A stretch of 64,000 bases of DNA from Pseudacidovorax sp. (GCF_017991995.1 NZ_JAGOPN010000007.1:1-64000), one strand, 5' to 3'; shown: positions 1 to 8,546, numbered from the stretch's first letter. Notes: a model not told the origin generated them from the sequence alone. Numbers and translations: made by a program.

Positions 1-1
1 G

Positions 2-1489
2 GTGGGCGGTCTGGTCGGCGAGAACGGCGTCGTGGGCGGCCTGCTGGGAGGCGAGCTCCTCGGCGGAGACCTGCTCGGCGGCGTTCTCGGTGAAGACGGC
101 CTGCTCGGTGGCCTCACTGGTGGTGACTTGCTGGGCGGCGGCGTGCTGGGTGAAGACGGGCTGCTGGGCGGCCTCGCCGGTGGTGACCTGCTGGGTGGGG
201 ATCTGCTCGGCGGCGTGCTGGGCGAGGACGGTCTGCTGGGTGGCCTCACTGGTGGTGACTTGCTGGGCGGCGATCTGCTCGGTGGCGTGCTGGGTGACGA
301 TGGCCTGCTGGGAGGCCTCCTTGGCGACCTGACCGGCGGGGGCGACGGTGGCACGGGTAACCAGCTGCTGGACCCCGCGGTGGGCGTGGTCTCCGACACC
401 GTCGCCAGCCTGGACAGCCTGCCCCTGGTGGGCGAACTGGGCCTGTCGGACACGCTGGCACCGGTCACGGGTCTGGTGGACAACGTGGGCGGCACGGTCA
501 GCGGTGCGCTGTCGCCGCTGCTGGGCGACAGCTTCACGGCCAACGATCCGAACGTGCTGGACCCCGTGGATGACGTCGTGGGCACGGCCACCGGTGCGGT
601 GGACGGCCTGGTCTCGCCGCTGAGCGAAGGGCTGCTGGGCTCGAACATCGTGCACGACGTCCTCTCCGGCGTGACGCAGCAGGTGGACTACGTGACCGAC
701 GGCGTGGCGAACATCACCGACGGTGCACTCGGCGGCGACCTGCTGGGCGGCGTGCTCGGCAGCGACGGCCTGCTGGGTGGCGTCACTGGGGGTGACCTGC
801 TGGGAGGTGACTTGCTCGGCGGCGTGCTGGGCCAGGACGGTCTGCTGGGTGGGCTCACCGGCGGTGACCTGCTCGGCGGCATCGCTGGCGACACCGGCAT
901 CGTGGGCGGTCTGCTCGACACCGTGGCCGGCGACGGCGGCCTGCTGGGCAGCGTGACCGGCGGCGAACTCCTGGGGGGCGATCTGCTGGGGAATGTGCTG
1001 GGTGACGATGGCCTGCTGGGCGGCATCGCCAGCGGCAACCTGACAGGCGGCGACGCCGTCGGCGGCCTGCTCGGCGAAGACGGCATCGTCGGTGGCCTGC
1101 TGGATACCGTTGCAGGCGCCGACGGCGTGCTGGGCAACGTCACGGGCGGGGATCTGCTGGACGGCGTCCTGGGTGGTAACGGGCCGGTCGGTGGTGCGCT
1201 GAGCGGGGCCACCGGCGCCAATGACCTGTTGGACAGCGTTCTGGGCGACAACGGCGCGCTGGCTGGCGTGCTCGATACCGTCGCCGGAGACAGCGGGCTG
1301 CTGGGTGGCGGGCTCGCCGGCTCTGCAGGGGGCCTGCTTTCCGGTGACGGCGCGGTCGGCGGGCTGCTGGGCAGCCTGGTCGGCACCGTCGCGAGCACCA
1401 CCGAGCCCGTGTCCAGCGGTACGGCCACGGGTGCGGCGAACAGCCCCGTGGGCGCCGTGTCGGGCCTGCTCCACAACCTGCTGGGTTGA
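2..1489 (+). CDS. Gly/Leu-rich tandem-repeat protein, 5' truncated
   Basis: An open frame enters from the left edge, so the N-terminus and any signal peptide are missing; the 495 visible residues end at a TGA. Most of it is repeats built on LLGG cores, such as GGDLLGG, LGEDGLLGG and LTGGDLLGG, with Asp/Glu at fixed places. A non-repetitive interlude at about residues 115-230 is rich in Val, Asp, Ser and Thr (for example DPAVGVVSDTVASLDSLP). The repeats are not Gly-X-Y, so true collagen folding is not indicated, although such proteins are often labelled collagen-like in Comamonadaceae. They also lack the RTX nonapeptide GGxGxDxUx. Long low-complexity repeats of this kind suggest a secreted or surface structural protein or adhesin; that is inference. 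DNA-level repetition makes copy-number change by slippage likely. A hairpin follows the stop. Confidence 0.75.
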   Translation: MGGLVGENGVVGGLLGGELLGGDLLGGVLGEDGLLGGLTGGDLLGGGVLGEDGLLGGLAGGDLLGGDLLGGVLGEDGLLGGLTGGDLLGGDLLGGVLGDDGLLGGLLGDLTGGGDGGTGNQLLDPAVGVVSDTVASLDSLPLVGELGLSDTLAPVTGLVDNVGGTVSGALSPLLGDSFTANDPNVLDPVDDVVGTATGAVDGLVSPLSEGLLGSNIVHDVLSGVTQQVDYVTDGVANITDGALGGDLLGGVLGSDGLLGGVTGGDLLGGDLLGGVLGQDGLLGGLTGGDLLGGIAGDTGIVGGLLDTVAGDGGLLGSVTGGELLGGDLLGNVLGDDGLLGGIASGNLTGGDAVGGLLGEDGIVGGLLDTVAGADGVLGNVTGGDLLDGVLGGNGPVGGALSGATGANDLLDSVLGDNGALAGVLDTVAGDSGLLGGGLAGSAGGLLSGDGAVGGLLGSLVGTVASTTEPVSSGTATGAANSPVGAVSGLLHNLLG

Positions 1490-1497
1490 GCCGGAAA

Positions 1498-1532
1498 GGC
1501 GCTGCGTTCCGCCCCGGCGGGAACGCAGCGCC
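1498..1532. terminator. Hairpin after the repeat protein gene
   Basis: Perfect 13-bp stem GGCGCTGCGTTCC / GGAACGCAGCGCC around a 9-base loop, starting 9 bases after the stop codon. There is no T-run after it, so it may be a Rho-independent terminator of the GC-only kind or an mRNA 3'-end stabiliser. Confidence 0.55.
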
Positions 1533-1707
1533 ACCAGCCGAGCTCTAACCCAGCCAGTCGGTGCTCTCCTTCGGGCGAAGCGGAGCTCATGGACTCCACC
1601 AAGGTGGGTTCAGCCCGAGCGCAGGACGCGTCGGCGTATCGGCGGCGTCCACGTCCTACCAATAAAAACTATCGACTATGCGGGAATGATGGGAACTCAC
1701 CCGGGCG

Positions 1708-1734
1708 TTAGCACTCCAACCTCCCGAGTGCTAA
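1708..1734. promoter_or_regulatory. CIRCE operator (HrcA binding site) upstream of rpoH
   Basis: TTAGCACTC, nine spacer bases (CAACCTCCC), then GAGTGCTAA: an exact match to the consensus CIRCE element bound by the heat-shock repressor HrcA. It lies 25 bases before the rpoH start codon and just ahead of its AAGGAG ribosome site (1746-1751), so it is probably in the 5' leader or directly at the promoter. It implies that HrcA represses rpoH. No clear -35/-10 pair could be assigned upstream; the AT-rich stretch at 1661-1680 is the likeliest promoter area. Confidence 0.95.
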
Positions 1735-1759
1735 TATCCTCAAGCAAGGAGTAACCCCG

Positions 1760-2695
1760 ATGTCCAACCTGTCTGCTGTGTCTTCGCAGTCACTGGCCGT
1801 TGCCAACCCGTGGGCGATGGTGCCCCCGCTGGGCAACCTGGACGCCTACATCTCGGCGGCCAATCGCCTGCCCCTGCTCTCCCAGGAAGAAGAGCGCAAC
1901 TTCGCGCGCCGTCTGCGCGACGAAGGCGACCTGCAGGCCGCCGGTGCGCTGATCCTGTCGCACCTGCGTCTGGTGATCTCGATTTCCCGCCAATACCTGG
2001 GCTATGGGCTGCCGCACGGCGACCTGATCCAGGAAGGCAACATCGGCCTGATGAAGGCCGTCCGCCGCTTCGATCCAGACCAGGGCGTGCGGCTAGTGAG
2101 CTACGCGATCCACTGGATCAAGGCCGAGATTCACGAGTACATCCTCAAGAACTGGCGCATGGTGAAGGTGGCGACCACCAAGGCCCAGCGCAAGCTGTTC
2201 TTCAACCTGCGGTCGCTCAAGCAGGGTTTCAAGGCCGAGGCGGTTGATGCCGACACGCATCGGGAAACCCTCAACAGCGAGGAGATCGGCCTGGTGGCCG
2301 AGCACCTGAACGTCAAGCGCGAAGAAGTCGTGGAGATGGAAACCCGCCTGTCGGGTGGTGACGTGATGCTGGACCCGACGCCTTCGGACGGCGACGACGA
2401 GGCTTTCGGCCCCATCGCCTATCTGGCCGACGCAACGCAAGAGCCGACGGCGCAACTCGAGTCGCGCCAGCGCGATCGCCTGTCCACCGACGGCATCGCG
2501 ACCGCGCTGGAGACGCTGGACCCGCGCAGCCGCCGCATCGTGGAAGAGCGCTGGCTCAAGGTGAATGACGACGGTTCCGGCGGCATGACGCTGCACGAGT
2601 TGGCCGCCGATTACGGCGTGTCGGCCGAGCGCATCCGCCAGATCGAGTCGGCGGCGATGAAGAAGATGAAGAAGGCGCTGGCCGAATACGCCTGA
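1760..2695 (+). CDS. rpoH: RNA polymerase heat-shock sigma factor RpoH (sigma-32)
   Basis: A 311-residue sigma-70 family protein of the usual RpoH length. Region 2 is clear: EERNFARRLRDEGD, then the core-binding and -10 recognition block with DLIQEGNIGLMKAVRRFDP and SYAIHWIKAEI. The RpoH-specific box QRKLFFNLR follows at about residues 152-160, and region 4 ends in a helix-turn-helix (LHELAADYGVSAERIRQIE). It directs RNA polymerase to heat-shock promoters for chaperones and proteases. The ATG has an AAGGAG site 8 bases upstream. The CIRCE element in front indicates transcriptional control by HrcA, a different strategy from the mainly translational and stability control in E. coli. A shared bidirectional terminator separates it from the convergent sco gene. 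Confidence 0.97.
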   Translation: MSNLSAVSSQSLAVANPWAMVPPLGNLDAYISAANRLPLLSQEEERNFARRLRDEGDLQAAGALILSHLRLVISISRQYLGYGLPHGDLIQEGNIGLMKAVRRFDPDQGVRLVSYAIHWIKAEIHEYILKNWRMVKVATTKAQRKLFFNLRSLKQGFKAEAVDADTHRETLNSEEIGLVAEHLNVKREEVVEMETRLSGGDVMLDPTPSDGDDEAFGPIAYLADATQEPTAQLESRQRDRLSTDGIATALETLDPRSRRIVEERWLKVNDDGSGGMTLHELAADYGVSAERIRQIESAAMKKMKKALAEYA

Positions 2696-2711
2696 GCTTC
2701 GCCGCGCGCTA

Positions 2712-2747
2712 CCAATGAAACCCGGCCGAAGCCGGGTTTTTCATTGG
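2712..2747. terminator. Bidirectional Rho-independent terminator between rpoH and sco
   Basis: Inverted repeat with arms AATGAAACCCGGC and GCCGGGTTTTTCATT around a CGAA loop. The A-run on the left and T-run on the right let it work in both directions, as expected between convergent genes. Confidence 0.9.
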
Positions 2748-2803
2748 GCGTCCGCCCTCCGGCACACCTTGCGCGCGGATGGCGCACCCGTCAACGGTCT
2801 GGC

Positions 2804-3448
2804 TCAGCTCGACGCCAGCAGCGTCTTGAGGTCCGAGGCCATCGCGTCGGTGCCCAGGCCGTAGCGGGCGTACAGACGCAGCCGGCCTTGCGGGTCGTAG
2901 ACGAAGCTCGCGGCCGAATGGTCCATCGAATAGCTGGTGGGCGTCTTGCCCTCCACCTTCTTGTAGTAGACCTTGAAGTCCTTGGCCAGCGCGGGCAGTT
3001 GCTCCGTCGTGGGGATCAGCGCCAGGAAGCTGGGGTCGAAGGCGGTCATGTAGGCCTTCATCACCTCGGCCGTGTCGCGCTCCGGATCGACAGTGACGAA
3101 CAGCACCTGCACGCGCTGGCCATCGGCACCCAGCTTCTCCCGCACCTGGAGCATCTCGCTCATGGTGGTGGGGCACACGTCGGGGCACTGTGCGTAGCCG
3201 AAGAAGAGCACCACCGCCTTGCCCTTGAAGTCCGCCATGGTGCGCTCGCGGCCGTTCATGTCGGTCAGGCGGAAGTCCTTGGCATAGTCGGCACCGGTTA
3301 TGTCCACGGCCTGGAAGCTGGGCTTGGGATCGGTGCAGGCACCCAGCGCCACGGCAGCGCAGCCGGCGCCCAGCAGTTGCAGCGCGCGGCGCCGGGCCGG
3401 CAACGTATGCGCGAGCGTCGAGGAAGGCGAAGGCAATCGGTCGGTCAT
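2804..3448 (-). CDS. SCO1/SenC family copper chaperone lipoprotein
   Basis: 214 residues. The N-terminus has a twin-Arg-like basic patch, a hydrophobic stretch and a lipobox ending in ALGAC, so it should be anchored in the membrane facing the periplasm. The thioredoxin-like core carries the copper-binding CPDVC motif (CxxxC) and a distal His in MDHSAA, the three ligands used by Sco proteins to deliver copper to the CuA site of cytochrome oxidase subunit II. Its ATG overlaps the ctaB stop by four bases (ATGA), so it is the last gene of the SURF1-ctaA-ctaB-sco unit and probably translationally coupled. Confidence 0.93.
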   Translation of the reverse strand: MTDRLPSPSSTLAHTLPARRRALQLLGAGCAAVALGACTDPKPSFQAVDITGADYAKDFRLTDMNGRERTMADFKGKAVVLFFGYAQCPDVCPTTMSEMLQVREKLGADGQRVQVLFVTVDPERDTAEVMKAYMTAFDPSFLALIPTTEQLPALAKDFKVYYKKVEGKTPTSYSMDHSAASFVYDPQGRLRLYARYGLGTDAMASDLKTLLASS

Positions 3449-4350
3449 AGGACGTAGTGGTCCACCAGCAATGCTGCGAACAGCACGCTCAGATGGATGA
3501 GCGAGAAGCGGAAGGTCTTGCGCGCCAGTTGGTCGGAATAGCGGCGCCGCAAGGCGTAGGCATAGCCGCAGAAGCCCACGCTCACGGCAATGGCGGCCAG
3601 CAGGTAGAGCCAGCCGCTCATGCGATAGATGAACGGCATCAGGCAGGCCGCGAACAGGATCAGCGTGTAGAGCAGGATCTGCAGCCGCGTGTATTCGTTG
3701 CCGTGCGTCACCGGCAGCATCGGCAGGCCGGCGCGGCGGTAGTCCTCCACACGGTAAAGCGCCAGCGCCCAGAAGTGCGGCGGCGTCCACAGGAAGATGA
3801 TGAGGAACAGGATCAGCGCCTCCGGGTCGACGCTGCCCGTCATGGCGGCCCAGCCCAACACCGGCGGCATCGCGCCGGAGGCACCGCCGATCACGATGTT
3901 CTGCGGCGTGAGCGGCTTGAGCACCACGGTGTAGACCACGGCATAGCCCACGAAGGTGGCGAAGGTGAGCCACATCGTCAGCGGGTTGACCGCGAACCAC
4001 AGGATGGCCGAGCCGAGCGCACAGAGCGCTGCAGAGAACAGAAGCGCCTGTCGGTCGGAGAGTTCACCACGGGCGGTCGGCCGCCAGGCCGTGCGCTTCA
4101 TGCGGGCGTCGATGCCCTTCTCGACCAGGCAGTTGAAGGCTGCGGCCGCACCGGCGACCAGCCAGATGCCAAGGCAGGCCTCGGCCATGCGCAGCAGCTC
4201 TGCCAGCGTAGGCACCTCGGGCACGGCCAGCACCATGCCGATGAGGGCGCAGAACACGATCAGCTGCACCACGCGCGGCTTGGTGAGCGCGTAGAACTGC
4301 CGCCACACGCTGGTGGCCGGCATCTGGGCGGGATGGGCTGGCGCGCTCAC
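3445..4350 (-). CDS. ctaB: Protoheme IX farnesyltransferase (heme O synthase)
   Basis: A polytopic UbiA-family prenyltransferase of about 301 residues. It attaches a farnesyl group to heme B to make heme O, the first step to heme A for the aa3 oxidase. Visible family motifs are the Asp-containing loop [15 protein letters not shown] and the second loop around [19 protein letters not shown], separated by several membrane helices. The GTG at 4350 overlaps the ctaA stop as GTGA and gives [15 protein letters not shown]; the alternative ATG at 4323 would drop nine residues. The overlap with ctaA and with sco favours the GTG, but the start is not certain. Confidence 0.95.
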   Translation of the reverse strand: MSAPAHPAQMPATSVWRQFYALTKPRVVQLIVFCALIGMVLAVPEVPTLAELLRMAEACLGIWLVAGAAAAFNCLVEKGIDARMKRTAWRPTARGELSDRQALLFSAALCALGSAILWFAVNPLTMWLTFATFVGYAVVYTVVLKPLTPQNIVIGGASGAMPPVLGWAAMTGSVDPEALILFLIIFLWTPPHFWALALYRVEDYRRAGLPMLPVTHGNEYTRLQILLYTLILFAACLMPFIYRMSGWLYLLAAIAVSVGFCGYAYALRRRYSDQLARKTFRFSLIHLSVLFAALLVDHYVL

Positions 4351-5549
4351 GGTCGAGCCTCCTGCGGACCGAAGGCCGGACGCCGCGTCGGTGCCTGCGG
4401 CAGGCCGCCCCGTTGCACTCGGCTCTCGCACAGCGCCCAGGTCATCACCGTGGCCAGCGCGGCGGCACCGCCCGTGTGCAGCACGGCCGCAGCCAGCGGC
4501 CAGCCCAGCAGCACGTTGCCGAGACCGGTGGCCAGTTGCAGCAGAGCAAGGCCCCCGAGCCAGCGGGCCTGGGTGCGCAATGCGGGAACATGACGGAGCT
4601 TGAGGAAGAGCACGATGAGAACGGCAAAGACCGCGTAAGCCATCAGTCGGTGTGTGTAGTGGATGGCCGTGAGCGAGGCGAATTCGATGGGCGCCCCGGC
4701 GGTATCCATGCCGAGGTGGCGCCAGGGCTGGAAGCCCTGGGCGAAATTCATGGTGGGCCACCAGCTGCCCTGGCACTTCGGGAACTCGGTGCAGGCGAGG
4801 ACCGCATAGTTGGTGCTGACCCAGCCCCCGAGTGCGATCTGCACGACCAGCAGGCCCATGCCCAGCCACAGCCATCCGCGCAACGACGAAGTGACGGCGG
4901 CCGGCCGCCGGGCCGCGGCCGCCTGCTGGTAGCGCACGGCCTGGATGCACAGCAGCATCAGCAGCACGACGGCGCCCATCAGATGCAGCGTGACGATGGC
5001 CGGGAACAGCTTCCAGGTGACGGTGAAGGCACCGAACGCGCCCTGCAGGCACACCCACACCAGCGTGGCCGCGGGCCACAGGGGACTGAGGACCTGCGGC
5101 TCACCGCCCTGGTGAAGCCGCTGCTGCCGCCGCGCCCACCAAGTCGCCAGTGCCAACGTGACGATGAGTGCCCCGACGCCCGTGGCCAGGTAGCGGTGGA
5201 CCATCTCGATCCAGGCCTTGGCATGCGTGACGGGGCCCGTCGGCTGGGCCGACTGCGCCATGGCGATCTCGTGGCGCGCGCCCAGGGGGCTGGCATTGCC
5301 GTAGCAACCCGGCCAGTCGGGGCAGCCCAAACCGGAATCGGTGAGGCGCGTGAAGGCGCCGAACAGCGTGAGGTCGAAGGTGAGGAAGAGCGTCAGCACC
5401 GTGAGCGCATGCAGGCGGCGCGCCGCGCCCGCGCCGGCGTTGCGTCGCCACACCCACAGCACCGGGCCGAGCGCCAGCAGCGCACCGCCCAGCAGAAGCA
5501 GCGCAACGGGTTCGAAGTCATAGAGGGCCTGCGTCTGCACGTCGATCAC
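4347..5549 (-). CDS. ctaA: Heme A synthase (CtaA/COX15 family)
   Basis: 400 residues with about eight membrane helices. It oxidises the C8 methyl of heme O to the formyl of heme A. Conserved His pairs sit in [27 protein letters not shown] and LHTGGAAAL, and the periplasmic Cys pair is in CPDWPGCYG after the first helix. The chosen GTG start (5549) overlaps the stop of the upstream gene as GTGA and gives [14 protein letters not shown]; the open frame continues upstream but without hydrophobic or conserved content. Second-last pair partner of ctaB in the heme A pathway and co-transcribed with it. Confidence 0.94.
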   Translation of the reverse strand: MIDVQTQALYDFEPVALLLLGGALLALGPVLWVWRRNAGAGAARRLHALTVLTLFLTFDLTLFGAFTRLTDSGLGCPDWPGCYGNASPLGARHEIAMAQSAQPTGPVTHAKAWIEMVHRYLATGVGALIVTLALATWWARRQQRLHQGGEPQVLSPLWPAATLVWVCLQGAFGAFTVTWKLFPAIVTLHLMGAVVLLMLLCIQAVRYQQAAAARRPAAVTSSLRGWLWLGMGLLVVQIALGGWVSTNYAVLACTEFPKCQGSWWPTMNFAQGFQPWRHLGMDTAGAPIEFASLTAIHYTHRLMAYAVFAVLIVLFLKLRHVPALRTQARWLGGLALLQLATGLGNVLLGWPLAAAVLHTGGAAALATVMTWALCESRVQRGGLPQAPTRRPAFGPQEARP

Positions 5550-6190
5550 CGCCCCGGCTGGTCCCACGAACTCGACGCGCGCAGCAGGCGGTCGAGATCG
5601 CGCTTGGCCTTGGCCGCGCCCTTGAGGTCCATGCGGGCGGGAAAGCGCATCATCCAGTTGCCCATCGGGTCCACCACGTACAGGTGCTCGCCCAACGATG
5701 CGCCTGAGGCCGGCGCCAGCCACCCCCCCAACGTGTCTGCGGGCACGCGCAGCACCGTCGCACCGTCGAGCGCCGCCTTCAGCCGCTGGGGAATGGGTGC
5801 ATCGTCAGACACCAGCCAGACCCGATCCACGCGGTCCTTCTCACGGCCAAGCGTCTCCCGCAACTGGCGCTGCAGGTAGAGCTGCTGCTCGCACAGTTCG
5901 TTGCACGCGCCGCCGGCCACCGCCACCAACAGCCACTGGCCCTTGAGCTGGGCGAGCGGCTGCGGGGTGCCATCGGCCGTGCGGACGTCGATCGGCGGAA
6001 GCGGCCGCTGCGGATCGATCAGCTCGCCGAATACGCTGCGGCTCTGCGGCCGGATCACGTAATAGGTGAAGTAGGAGGCGATCACCGGTGCCGCGCAGCA
6101 CAGCAGAACCAGCGTCATCTGCCAACGGCCCCGCTTGCGCTGTCGGCCGGCGTCGGCGCCCATGCCCAACGCCTCGCCCGGCGAAGGCAT
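5546..6190 (-). CDS. Single-pass Sco-like protein of the cytochrome oxidase assembly operon
   Basis: 214 residues. One N-terminal membrane helix (residues about 23-45) is followed by a soluble periplasmic domain. The domain reads like a reduced thioredoxin fold: a strand ending in LLVAVAGGACNELCEQQ, which contains CNELC, the same CxxxC spacing as Sco copper chaperones, and a later GEHLYVVDPMGNWMMRFP, matching the region that carries the copper-ligand His in Sco proteins. Usually annotated only as a hypothetical or transmembrane protein. Its place between SURF1 and ctaA, with a GTGA overlap into ctaA, supports a role in copper or redox handling during oxidase assembly. The function is inferred, not established. 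Confidence 0.8.
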   Translation of the reverse strand: MPSPGEALGMGADAGRQRKRGRWQMTLVLLCCAAPVIASYFTYYVIRPQSRSVFGELIDPQRPLPPIDVRTADGTPQPLAQLKGQWLLVAVAGGACNELCEQQLYLQRQLRETLGREKDRVDRVWLVSDDAPIPQRLKAALDGATVLRVPADTLGGWLAPASGASLGEHLYVVDPMGNWMMRFPARMDLKGAAKAKRDLDRLLRASSSWDQPGR

Positions 6191-6218
6191 GGAATGGACG
6201 GTCAGGCCCAGGGGCTCG

Positions 6219-7037
6219 TCAGCGAGAGCGGCGACGGCGGGGCGCGATGAGTTGGAACCAGACATAGAGGATGACCACCAGGGCGGCGAGCCCGAACCAC
6301 TGGAAGGCGTAGCCGTAGTGCTTTTCGATGCCCAGCGCCGGTGCCGGCCACTCGCGCAGCAGGCCTTCGGAGGCAGGGCCGACCTGCTGCAGCGAAAAAT
6401 CGGTGCGCAGCGGCAGCCCGGTCTCGTTGCGGAAAGTCTCCAGGTCCAGATTCTGCCGGATGCGGGCGTGGGCCACGTCTGCGGGCTTTTCGGTTCCGGG
6501 CTGCGCGGCGGACGCGGGCTGGGCCGGCGGATCGGCACCCAACTGCAGCAGCTTGGCGGGCGGCAGTTCGATGCGGGCCTCGATGTCCACCAGGCCGGCG
6601 GGTGTGTCGATCGGCGGCAGTTGCGTGCGGTCCGAAAAATTGCGCGGGACCCAGCCGCGCTGGACCATCAGCGTCTGCGTGGTGCCCTCCAGGGCGAGGG
6701 GCGTGAGCACGTAGAAGCCGGGCTGCCCGTGCATCTGGCGGTTGTCGAGGAAGACCGTCTGCGTCGGCAGCCAGAGCCCGCGCAACCGCACCTTGCGATG
6801 GAGCTCGGTGGTGGGCTGCTCCACCGCGAGGAAGTCTTCCATTGCCAAGGCGGGATACGCCTGCTGCGTCTCGATGCTGGCCTGCAGAGCCTCCTTCTGC
6901 GCGGCACGGGAAAGCTGCCAGCGGCCCAAGGCGACCGCTGTGGCCGCGACCAGCAGGGCCGCCAGGGTGATGATCCAGAAACGCACGGCAGGGTGCGCGC
7001 GCGACGAGGAAGAGGAAACCCGCATCCGGTCACGCAT
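6219..7037 (-). CDS. SURF1 family cytochrome oxidase biogenesis protein
   Basis: 272 residues with two membrane helices, one near the N-terminus (FWIITLAALLVAATAVALG) and one near the C-terminus (YAFQWFGLAALVVILYVWF). The periplasmic loop shows the SURF1 pattern: LGRWQLSRAAQKEAL, a DNRQMHGQPGFYVLTPL block and VQRGWVPRNF. SURF1 proteins help insert heme A into subunit I of aa3 oxidases. ATGs at 7037 and 7025 are both possible starts. First gene of the SURF1 - Sco-like - ctaA - ctaB - sco unit. Confidence 0.93.
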   Translation of the reverse strand: MRDRMRVSSSSSRAHPAVRFWIITLAALLVAATAVALGRWQLSRAAQKEALQASIETQQAYPALAMEDFLAVEQPTTELHRKVRLRGLWLPTQTVFLDNRQMHGQPGFYVLTPLALEGTTQTLMVQRGWVPRNFSDRTQLPPIDTPAGLVDIEARIELPPAKLLQLGADPPAQPASAAQPGTEKPADVAHARIRQNLDLETFRNETGLPLRTDFSLQQVGPASEGLLREWPAPALGIEKHYGYAFQWFGLAALVVILYVWFQLIAPRRRRSR

Positions 7038-7075
7038 GGCAATGAACGCGGCCAGGGCCGCACATAATCGAACTC

Positions 7076-7297
7076 ATGAAATATCTCGTGGCCCTGGGCT
7101 TCATGGGCATCCTGGGCAGCCTGGCATGGGCGCTGTACCACATGCTCACCGGCGGACGCGACGGCAAGTCCAGGCCGGGTGGCATGGCTCGCGCGCTGAC
7201 CGTTCGGATCGGGTTGTCGGTGGTTTTGTTCCTGTGCCTGCTGCTCGCCTGGAAGCTCGGCTACATCCAGCCGACGGGCTTGCCGGCCGGACGCTGA
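7076..7297 (+). CDS. Twin transmembrane protein, DUF2909 family
   Basis: 73 residues with two membrane helices (about 3-23 and 46-66) joined by a basic, Gly-rich loop. It matches the small DUF2909 proteins regularly found beside the betaproteobacterial cox genes. It lies on the opposite strand between ctaE and SURF1, and a bidirectional terminator follows 22 bases after the stop. Function unknown; an oxidase-linked role is inferred only from position. Confidence 0.88.
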   Translation: MKYLVALGFMGILGSLAWALYHMLTGGRDGKSRPGGMARALTVRIGLSVVLFLCLLLAWKLGYIQPTGLPAGR

Positions 7298-7318
7298 GTC
7301 CTCAGCGGACGACAACAA

Positions 7319-7340
7319 AAAAGCGCCTTGCGGCGCTTTT
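7319..7340. terminator. Bidirectional terminator between DUF2909 gene and ctaE
   Basis: Perfect 9-bp inverted repeat AAAAGCGCC / GGCGCTTTT with a TTGC loop, A-rich on the left and T-rich on the right, so it can end both the plus-strand gene and the minus-strand cox operon. Confidence 0.88.
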
Positions 7341-7390
7341 GTGCTTTCTGGACCTCGATCATAGCGAGGCCCCTTCGGCAGCCTTGTCGG

Positions 7391-8272
7391 TCAAAGCCAA
7401 TAGACGAGCACGTACAGGCCAAGCCAGACCACGTCCACGAAGTGCCAGTACCAGGCCGCGCCCTCGAAGCCGAAGTGGCGCTCCGGCGTGAAGTGGCCCT
7501 TCATCAAGCGCAGCGTGATGAACAGCAGCATCAGCATGCCGACGAACACGTGCAGGCCGTGAAAGCCGGTGAGCATGAAGAAGGTAGAGCCGTAGGCGCC
7601 CGAACTCAGCTTGAGGTTGAGTTCGGTGTAGAGGTGGTAGTACTCGTAGCCCTGCACACCGAGGAAAATCACGCCCAGCAGCACCGTGATCCACATGAAG
7701 CGGATGGTCTGGGCACGGTGGCCGGCGCGCAGCGCATGGTGGGCGATGGTGAGTGTCACGCCCGAGGACAGCAGCAGCGCCGTGTTGATGGTGGGCAGCC
7801 AGAAGGGTCCCACGGTCTGGAAGGGCTCGACGATGCCGGCGGGCGAGCCAGTGGCACCGGCCTGCACGCTGGGCCACACGGCCCTGAAGTCGGGCCACAG
7901 CAGCGCGTTGTCCAGGCTGCCCAGCGCCGGCAGCGAGTGGGTGCGGGTCCACCACAGGGCGGTAAAGAAGGCACCGAAGAACATCACCTCCGAGAAGATG
8001 AACCAGCTCATGCTCCAGCGGTACGAGAGGTCGATCTTGGCGCTGTACTTGCCGGCCTCGCTTTCTCCCACCGCTTCACGGAACCACTGGAAGAGCACCA
8101 CCCACCACCAGATCAGGCCGAAGGCGAGCGAATAGGCGCCCCATGCATGGTCATTGATCCACTGCCCGGCCCCGAGGATGACGAAGAACAGGCCGATGGC
8201 GGCCATCAGCGGATGACGCGATGGGCCCGGCACGAAGTAGTAAGGCGCGGTGCCGTGGGTGGTCGAACTCAT
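7391..8272 (-). CDS. ctaE: Cytochrome c oxidase subunit III
   Basis: 293 residues, seven predicted membrane helices, opening with PYYFVPGPSRHPLMAAIGLF, a typical start for the proteobacterial aa3 subunit III. Conserved blocks include WFIFSEVMFFGAFFTALWW, EPFQTVGPFWLPTINTALLLSSG, the GFHGLHVFVG helix and a final YWHFVDVVWLGLYVLVYW. The protein stabilises the catalytic core and its proton uptake. Last gene of the ctaC-ctaD-ctaG-ctaE operon. Confidence 0.97.
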   Translation of the reverse strand: MSSTTHGTAPYYFVPGPSRHPLMAAIGLFFVILGAGQWINDHAWGAYSLAFGLIWWWVVLFQWFREAVGESEAGKYSAKIDLSYRWSMSWFIFSEVMFFGAFFTALWWTRTHSLPALGSLDNALLWPDFRAVWPSVQAGATGSPAGIVEPFQTVGPFWLPTINTALLLSSGVTLTIAHHALRAGHRAQTIRFMWITVLLGVIFLGVQGYEYYHLYTELNLKLSSGAYGSTFFMLTGFHGLHVFVGMLMLLFITLRLMKGHFTPERHFGFEGAAWYWHFVDVVWLGLYVLVYWL

Positions 8273-8327
8273 GTTGCTCCTCAGGCTTGATCTCTGTCTT
8301 GTGGGTTGCAGGGGAACGGATGTCGGC

Positions 8328-8546
8328 TCAGGTCGAAACGGCGAACTTCACCAGCGCAAGCAGCACTGCGATGAGCACCAGCACCGCGACGAAGCCCACC
8401 GCCACGATGTGCAGCGGTGACAGGCGCGAAATGTCTTCCTGGTACTCGCTGTGCTTGCGCACGCCGAAGAAGCCCCAGGCCACTGCCTTGATGGTGCGCC
8501 ACAGCGACGGCTTGGGCACCGGGCGGCCATCTTCCGGCGCGGTCAC
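8328..8546 (-). CDS. DUF2970 single-pass membrane protein
   Basis: 72 residues. A GTG start overlaps the ctaG stop as GTGA. The N-terminal half has the DUF2970 pattern SLWRTIKAVAWGFFGVRKHSEYQEDI; the C-terminal half is one membrane helix (IVAVGFVAVLVLIAVLLALVKF). It sits between ctaG and ctaE, a recurring place for this family in Burkholderiales. Its biochemical role is unknown. The longer in-frame extension to 8684 only runs over ctaG and is not believed. Confidence 0.9.
   Translation of the reverse strand: MTAPEDGRPVPKPSLWRTIKAVAWGFFGVRKHSEYQEDISRLSPLHIVAVGFVAVLVLIAVLLALVKFAVST

Noticed and set aside
1-1489. Regularly repeated DNA that could look like a CRISPR array
   Set aside because: The repeats are part of one continuous coding frame with degenerate units and no unique spacers of constant length.
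1708-1737. A -35/-10 pair (TTAGCA and TAATAT) inside the CIRCE element
   Set aside because: The predicted transcript start would fall on the ribosome site, leaving a leader of about 16 bases; the CIRCE reading explains the symmetry better.
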